Source: Hybos culiciformis (taxonomy: Eukaryota; Arthropoda; Insecta; Diptera; Hybotidae). Taken from it: a stretch of DNA of 64,000 bases. The notes below the pieces were generated by a model that was given only the letters and a program-made list of their open reading frames with translations, did no database searches and was not told where the DNA came from. How positions within the stretch are numbered: position 1 is the stretch's first letter; every line of letters begins with the position of its first letter. The DNA lies in the NCBI GenBank assembly GCA_964007475.1, contig OZ023273.1, positions 148,215,308 through 148,279,307 on the forward strand, written 5' to 3'. Position numbers and translations under genes: made by a program. Shown here one piece after another: positions 52,031 to 64,000 of this stretch.

Positions 52031-55000
52031 GTAATTAAAACAAAAATTGAGCTTTTTTAATGTTTTTCAAAAATTAAATAAATGCATATTTAGTTAGCAA
52101 CTGATGAAGAAAGATTTATTTATAACCTTAATTATGTTATATCTTTATTAGGTTAAGATTAACAAGATAGTATTAGTAAATAATATGGATTTATTTTGGG
52201 ATTATGAATGATAAGTAACATATTTTGTACTGTTTGCGTCGAATAAGCTTACCCCAATAATACTAATTTCGGTTTTAATAAAACATGCGTAATTCAATAT
52301 ATTTTTTTTTTTGTATATAATATATTTATTGGTGTTTGCTATCAATACAAAATTATAATATTTAAAATTAACTGAATACAAAACACTAATAGTTCTATAG
52401 TTTGGCCAACACAAAAGGCAAAAAACTGTTTGAGTTTCAATTTGAGATTTTATTTATATGCTGTGAAAGACTCTAGATAAGGCAATGATCTTTAACTACA
52501 TTCCTAGTTTTAATTCGGGGTATCAGTTGTTAATTTTATTACCCTACTATACATTAAACTCAAAGTGATTTTTCTGTGAAGAATATAAATTATAAAAAAA
52601 AAACAATTATTTCATACTTAGCTCAAGTGAAATATGAATGTTTTTTGTTTCCTTAATGGCAAAATATTTGAGAATTTTAATAATTTGAAAATAAAACAAT
52701 ACATTTCATTTATATAATATACATTATGTAATATAACACAACATAATAATGTATGTTTGCTTTATTAATTCCAAAAATATAAAAAAAATTAAGGAAAAAA
52801 AAAAACTAATAAATTTATGGATCTGTAAAACTGTATATATGAATAAAAATATATTGTTTTAGTTTTTCCTAAAAAAGGATTTTATTGTCTAAATAAATCC
52901 TTTATTATGTTAATGATAATGGTGATACTAACCATGTGATGACCATTAGTAGAACAATTTATAATCCTAAATTGTACACAGAAGAAAACCAGAACTTTTG
53001 TTTTAAATATACATAACTACATACTAAAAATATAGTTTATATAAATATATACATTTACACCTAAATATTACTTTCCATTAAAACAAAATATTTGATAATA
53101 TCTTAAACTCTTTTGAAAAAAAAACAAATGTATTTTATGGGTTTTCGAAACTGTAATTATTTCGAACACATCAAGTTACTTTGATAAATTTCTTTGAAAA
53201 ATTGAACTAGCTATATTAGCACCAACGACCAGTCAAACTTCTGACAAATTGAAAAATTTGAAATACTTACATTTTATATTTTACAATATTCACCCAGAAA
53301 TTAGGCCATAAAACATCGTCTTTACTCTCGTTTATATTTAGAAAATTTATGTTTATTTTTATTTTTTCAATTATTCAAGTTTTAAAAATAATCCATAGAA
53401 CAAGTCTGTATTTTCCCTATTATTGTGGCAAAATAATTAACTCTGCAAAATTTTACCTTAGACAAAATAAAATAATAAAATTTAGAAATTCTTAAATCTT
53501 AAAACCTACAGATTATTTTAGTTAATTGGATTAATTCATAATTTAAAGGAAAACTTAATAATTACCTATTTGTCAGAAAAAAGAAAAAGATTGTTGAACC
53601 TTTTTTTAAAGTTTCAACCTTTCTTCAATGTAATTAATAAGTCGTATGTATTATAAAAAAAAATAGATACAAAAAATTGCAATTATAAGTAAAATAATGA
53701 AAAAATAGCATGAAAATTATATAGAAAAAGGTTTAAAGATATAATCAGATCAACGGAGAGTTAAGAGAATTATAGCGAAACGGAACCTGATTTAGTTTTG
53801 CTTTTCTTAATATTTTTCAATTCCGTTTTTTTTTCCTGGATTTTGGAATTTTTCTTAATTCTAGATGACACTAGCTTAATTAATTTGCTAAAGTTATGAA
53901 GAACCAAAATTAAGAAAACATTCAGTTTCACGCCTCACAACGCGACATTGGACAAAAAACTAGAATTATTATACGCATGTAATTATCATACATTACAATT
54001 ATGATACATGTAATTTTATACATGCAAGGTAAATTCTGAATATACTTTAAGAAAAATTCTAAAATTTAAAATTTATTCTAAAATTTAAAAATTATTTCGT
54101 ATTTCCAAATAAACAAAATTTGATTTATTTTTATTCTGTATAGGTATTATTAATGCGATAAATTTATTTATGAACAGAGGGTGTAGTAATTTGAAACAAG
54201 GGTTCATCGTAAATAAATGTTTAACTCTATATAAAATGTAGATATATTCTTAATGAAACAAAAAATATTAATTTTAAAATTTTTGACTAAAAAAATTTTA
54301 TTTCCGTTTTGTTTTCATTTTTTTTTTTTTTTTTTTGTAAAAAATGTTTGTATAAATTTTATTTTATTTTTTATTAATTTATTTATTTTTATTTTTTTTT
54401 ACTTCTTTTGAATATTCAAAATGTATAATTTTTTTTAGATAAAAAATGAACGTTGTTTTTTTTTTGTATGTAATTGATTTTTCATAAATTTTATGTAACA
54501 TTTACGGACATAAATTTGTTTTTTTCTTTTTTTTTGTCATATTTTTTTTTTTTGAAATATATGTATAATAATATGTATAGTAATTTTAATTTTATAGAAA
54601 TATTGAATAATTATGAATTTTTATTTATATAAGTAAATTGCTTAAAATTACAATTAAATTTTAATAGTTTTCTTTGATATTTTTTGGATTATAATTATAA
54701 TAATAATATTTGGTTTTTTATTTTTTTAATTTCTGGCATAAAATAAAACTTTTCAATTTAATGAAAGAGTTATATTTTTAATTTTTAAATAAATAGTCTA
54801 CATGAAAAATTTAAAACAAAAAATTAAATTTAATTGAGTTGGAGTTTGAGAAAAATTATTCAAAATTATAATAAATCTTATAATATTATAATTTCAATTA
54901 GATTTTATATAAAAATTTGAGTAACCAAACTTCATATAAAGATTTTTATATTAAATATTAAAGTTCATTTAGATAATAAATATTATTCACATCAACAACA

Positions 55001-58000
55001 TTGATTTCATTATCAAGATTATTTAATATTTCAAATTTTAGATTTTCACACTACTATGTATAAATAGTGAAGTGAAAAATTAATAAAAAGTTATTTGCAT
55101 TTATTGACATAAAAAAGTTTAATGATGCATAATAATAGTTATATTAAATAATCATGGTTTTACTTTAAAATTAGCTTTAATTTAATAATTTTAAGGATTA
55201 TGATATAAAAAATAAACATGATTTAATACTTTATTAATATTTTATTCAATTCTAAATATACATACATATATTAAAATAAAATAATAGAAAGATAATAATA
55301 ATAAGATAAGTGAGAGATCTTAATGACAAACTATACAGAATATCCAACTAATAATAAGTAAGAAAAATAAATAAAATAAAAAATGTATTAGGTATATTAA
55401 ATTATTATACAAATAAACATAATTTTTTGTGATTTAATTTTGTTAATTTTTTTAGTATTATATAAATATATTACATGAATTCAGAATAGCTACATTGATT
55501 AAATTATATAATATGTATAAATATCATATAAATATATTATATTTATTATATACACATATTTTTTGTTATTAGTATAAAGATAGATATGAACTACATTTAA
55601 AGACATAATTTTGAAACTTGGAACTTAAAATGGAGTTAAAATGAAATATTTTCTAATAATTCATTTTTTTTAACTATTTATTATTTGTATTAATTTATTA
55701 AATGCGAAATGCGACATATATGTATGTTAATAGTGAAAGTATGAAATGAAATCAGTTTTTTAATAATTAACTCTAAAGATCAAAAACAAGTTAAAAATAA
55801 AAACTTATCTTATTAGGCCTAAAAAATGATCATTCGATAATTTTCTGTCAGTGGTTTTTGACCAAATTCTGAAAATGACTTTCAATAGTGTGTGTATAGT
55901 AAACCTTTTGACATCATAAACTAGTAAAATATGTGTAATCAAAATTATGTTAAAAAAATATTTTCAGGGCCTCATAAATTACCTTATAAATTACAAATGA
56001 AAAGCTGATCACATTTCTAATAACTTTTAACAATAATACATATTTCCAACACCGTTTTAGCACAAAAAAAAAATTTATTTACTTAACGTTGTTGCGTGAT
56101 AAGCAATTAGTGGACACAAATAGCATAATTTTTGTAGTATCTATTGTTGATGCTAGTGAGACTGAGAACCATTTAGAAATACCCAAAATAAATTGATTTT
56201 GTATTTCCAAATTTATTGTTTGTTTTTCACATATTACTATTCCTGCTGTTATTTGTGCCCGTAGAAATTTTAGACTTTGTAAATATATTTATACTTAATA
56301 CACTAATACCTATAAATATACCTGTTGTATATACATAATGTAATGAACACAATCGAACTAGACATTTTCTAATTTCGAAAATTAGTTACCCATAAACTGA
56401 ATTAACATCTGCAAATTGAAAATAAATGTAGTGAGCTTCTCATCCGCGGCTGAAAATTAATTATTAAACATCAAGACTGTTATATCGTATCACCATTTAT
56501 AAAAAAAACATCCTGAAAAATGCAAATAGCGCTTCGACCTCTCGACGAATCTCAGAACATAAGTAACAACGCGGGAAAAAACACAATAGAATCGTGAGCA
56601 GCATGAATTTGGTCAAATAAGTGATCCTCAAAAAGCCGCACCAAAAGCCTAATGACAAACCTGTCTAAGTTTAAAACGTATGAGACGAGTAGGAATCACC
56701 CTGTTCCATTTTATCGCTACAACGTAGAATAATTTATTGTTAATAATAATAGAAAGTTAAACACAAACTTTTTTTTTGTCTTTTAGAAAATTCTTTAATA
56801 TTGCGCAAAAATGAATACCAACTGTTGAAGAATAGCTAAATAAAGTTTTAATAGAAAATCGGAATAAAATGTTACTTTAAATCATTTGTAATAAGTTACT
56901 TTCAATTAATTTTAGTTTATATTTAACAAATTTATTTCAACCAATGTTTTGAATTTGAGATATAATTAAAAAATCTCAAAGTGTTAAATTATGGATCATA
57001 AAAAAGAAACATCAAAAAAATGTTTTCCAATATTTTTATTAATATTTAAAAAAAAGAAATTAAACACAAAATCAATTAAAAAATAAACATAATAATTACA
57101 AAATAGAATTCATTATGTAAACTTAATAATTCAATTAAATTAATGAATATAAATTATTTTAAATTAACAAACATCGTAATTCATAATCATAATTAAAAAA
57201 AAATTATTTAATGATTTGTTTCAATAAAACATAAATAATAACAATAAAAAAAATTAAATATTTCTTAGTTAATTTATTTAAAATAAAGCTGAAAATTTTA
57301 TGATTAAATATACATAATTAATTCCAAATTAAAAAAAAAATCAAAACAAAATATATTATAATCATCATGGCAGTTTTTATTTAAAACTAGAAAAAGAATT
57401 TCCATGAATATCTTAATTATGTCTAGATAAAAGAAAATTGTATTAAAAAATATTAATAATATTATTAATATCGAAAATAGACCTCACCAGATTATTAGTG
57501 ATAAATGACATTAGATTCCCTTTTATCTCTTTTCTTCCGAATAAAATCTTGGTCTAGTTAAAAATACTTTAAAAATAAAAATAAAATACATCAATGATTT
57601 ATTTGTTATTTCGTATTGATCTTGGAAAAAATCCTTAAAAACTGTGAACGTTGCCGTCATTCATTACTTCAACAATAGAACTCTTAAAATTGAATTCACA
57701 AAATGCGAATATTCAAGCGAATGAAGGCCAAATTAGCTTAAAATATTTTGTTTTTGAATCTAACCTTAATAATTTGGATATCTTCCGATTTAGGTAGATC
57801 ACAAAAATAAGAAATAAACTTAATAAATTAAATAGACAAGTTATTTTATTTTCTGTCAAAAATAAAATCTTGAAAATTTTATAGATTTCACTGGGATATA
57901 TGTATCGAATGTATATCTTTCTAGATAATACTTTCCTTTTATTAATATTATATATATAAATTATTTTTATATGTATATATTCATTTAGCCACAAAAAATC

Positions 58001-59822
58001 TTTTCAACAAAATTGTTATAAATTTTATTTTCATAATAAAAAAATGCTGAAAACAATGTAGATAGTCTCCTAAAGTGAGACCAGAAGACAAAAAATTATA
58101 AAAAGTAGTAGAAAACAAGAATTAAAAAAAAAAAACAGAAAAAAGAATTCTTAAGAAATTAATTATTAAAATTCGAATACGTCAATACAAAAATAAAAAA
58201 AGAATAATTTTCTTATTTGTCTAATAATGTTGATTTTTCTTATCAAAAAATAAGATTTTGTTTTTTCAAAGAACTTAATTATGTATATGTATGTTTTTTA
58301 TTTTATTTCTTTCATTTTCTTAATTTGACAAAAAATTCATTATATTTATTTTTCTCATTTTTAATCATATTCTCAATATGATAGCTTTAATTTGTTGAAA
58401 ATTTTCAATTACATTTTTTATATTCACTAATAAATAATGCAATACTTTAATGATATAGAATTTTTGTCACTATTTAAAAAATACGCATGTACGCGGTACA
58501 TTTCTATCGTAGTACATTTCTGTAATGTTTAGAAAATCAATTAAAGTTATATTACATGAACAATTTTTGTTTCTACAATTGTGGAAAATTCTTTATCAAA
58601 TTAAAGTAACGTTAATGTAATGAATTCCAAGATATAATAATTTTTGAATAGAAGGTTTTAATAACGATAAATGCGTGTGTTAGACTTTTAGTAAAATATA
58701 ATTCAAGAAAATGTTTTTATACAAATCTCATTGCTACAATAATTTTCTATTATAAATTTTACATTATCAATAAGTTTTAATACATAAAATATATTTAAAA
58801 ATATTTTTTCCTTGAAATATTACAAAGATTATTTGATTACACAATACAATTTTTAAACTTTATTTAAAATATCTATTGAAAGTATAATATTAATAGCCCT
58901 GCCTTAGAAATAATGTTCTTTTATTGAATTTTTTTATTATCAGCTTTATTTCTAACCAATTAAAATTAATGTTAAATAAAATTAAGTAATCTGAATCAAA
59001 ATTAAAAACAAAAAACTACCCAAAATTGAACAAATTTTATCTAGTAGTAAAACATCGGAAAAAAGTTGAAAATGTAAATAGTAAATAAGTCATGTACAAA
59101 AACAATTTCAAAAAATTTGTTCATTATTTTTTTAAAATAATTTACACAAAAAAAAAATAGAAAAAATGTATCGAAAATTTTCAAAACATTTTTTACTTAG
59201 ATATAACTACTTGTGCGATAGGAGGAATACATAGTGATAAAAGACAATTTCGAGCAATTTATCAAAAATTCATCAATTAATATTTATAATTCAACAATTT
59301 GTTTATTTCTTTAATGTGTATTATAAAATAGTTTCAAATACCTATTTCGTAAATAATCCAAAAAGAAACAAATTGTACGTAAATTGATAGATTTTTGAAT
59401 ATTTATAAATGTCGCAATTACATATTAAAATTTTCAGTTAAATTTTTGCAAAATACATTATAGAAGAAAATATTAGAATTTTTTTTTTTTAAGGTAAAAA
59501 ATTTAAAAACAAACTTTATATTTTTAAGTTTGATTATTCGAATAACAAATTTAATAGTTTTGCTCAAAATTAAATTTTATCGATTTCTATATTGACCTCG
59601 AATCTAAATTCACAAAAAATCAATAAAAATTTTATAATTGAAAAAAACATATGGTATATTATATAATATATATTAATTATAAATTAATATTTGTGAAATG
59701 GAAATTATTTCTTAATTGATAAAATTAAATATAAATATAATTTAACGAGAAATTGAAATTTATATTTTTGAGTTTTAAATTTTAATTATTTTCCTTTTCA
59801 GTTTCTTAAAAGCATCAATAAA
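52031..59822. other. convergent intergenic region, 3' flanks of two genes
   Basis: I see no further exon. The right part should include the 3' UTR of the ELAV-like gene, which in this family is often long. A patch at about 56510-56720 is richer in GC and resembles a decayed repeat. The rest is poly-A/T and short AT words. Confidence 0.5.
56510..56720. repeat. GC-elevated patch, possible old transposon end
   Basis: It contains GCGCTTCGACCTCTCGACGA and AACGCGGG, and ends in GGAATCACCCTGTTCC. Read in reverse the right edge starts CAGGGTGATTCC, the kind of CAGGGTG start seen at many transposon ends. No matching inverted end was found and no protein frame survives. Confidence 0.3.

Positions 59823-64000
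<4,178 letters not shown>

Noticed and set aside
57713..57994. 93-codon minus-strand frame
   Set aside because: Ile/Lys/Tyr/Leu-rich translation typical of random AT-rich DNA, with no recognisable motif.

Overview
The window looks like nuclear DNA of an arthropod, most likely an insect. It is extremely A+T rich (about four fifths or more by eye), full of poly-A/T runs and TATGTACATA-type simple sequence, and its genes carry GT-AG introns. The protein evidence is animal-specific: an arthropod-type G-protein gamma subunit exon and a full ELAV/Hu-family neuronal RNA-binding protein gene. I cannot place the order from sequence alone. No bacterial-style operon, tRNA or CRISPR array was found.

Layout. 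From 1 to about 25.9 kb there is no recognisable cellular exon. This stretch holds a decayed non-LTR retrotransposon fragment (6.86-6.94 kb), a 28S rRNA fragment on the minus strand (15.13-15.32 kb), a hairpin-forming MITE-like repeat (16.1-16.3 kb) and a decayed hAT-type DNA transposon (21.97-22.83 kb). At 25.9-26.06 kb, minus strand, lies the first coding exon of a Ggamma30A-type G-protein gamma subunit. Its C-terminal exon is not recognisable downstream, so the left 25.9 kb is probably intron of this gene. From 26 to 47 kb there is mostly repeat and simple sequence: a MITE with terminal inverted repeats (31.75-32.10 kb), a TTAA-flanked element with perfect short inverted ends (36.25-36.80 kb), and a repeat block followed by a near-perfect long inverted repeat (40.55-41.44 kb).

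The gene-dense part is the right third. On the plus strand, 47.47-51.95 kb, a 15-exon model encodes an unrecognised protein of about 795 residues: a Ser/Thr-rich and acidic N-terminal third, then a long coiled coil containing an in-frame 84-bp tandem repeat. On the minus strand, 63.21-59.82 kb, six coding exons encode a complete 357-residue ELAV/Hu (fne/Rbp9-like) protein with three RRMs. The coiled-coil and ELAV-like genes converge on a 7.9-kb gap (52.0-59.8 kb) in which I see no other gene. A partial second copy of the 16.2-kb MITE lies just upstream of the ELAV-like start at 63.68-63.78 kb.

The three genes do not form an obvious functional cluster. The gamma subunit acts in receptor signalling at the membrane, the ELAV-like protein in neuronal RNA processing, and the coiled-coil protein is unassigned.
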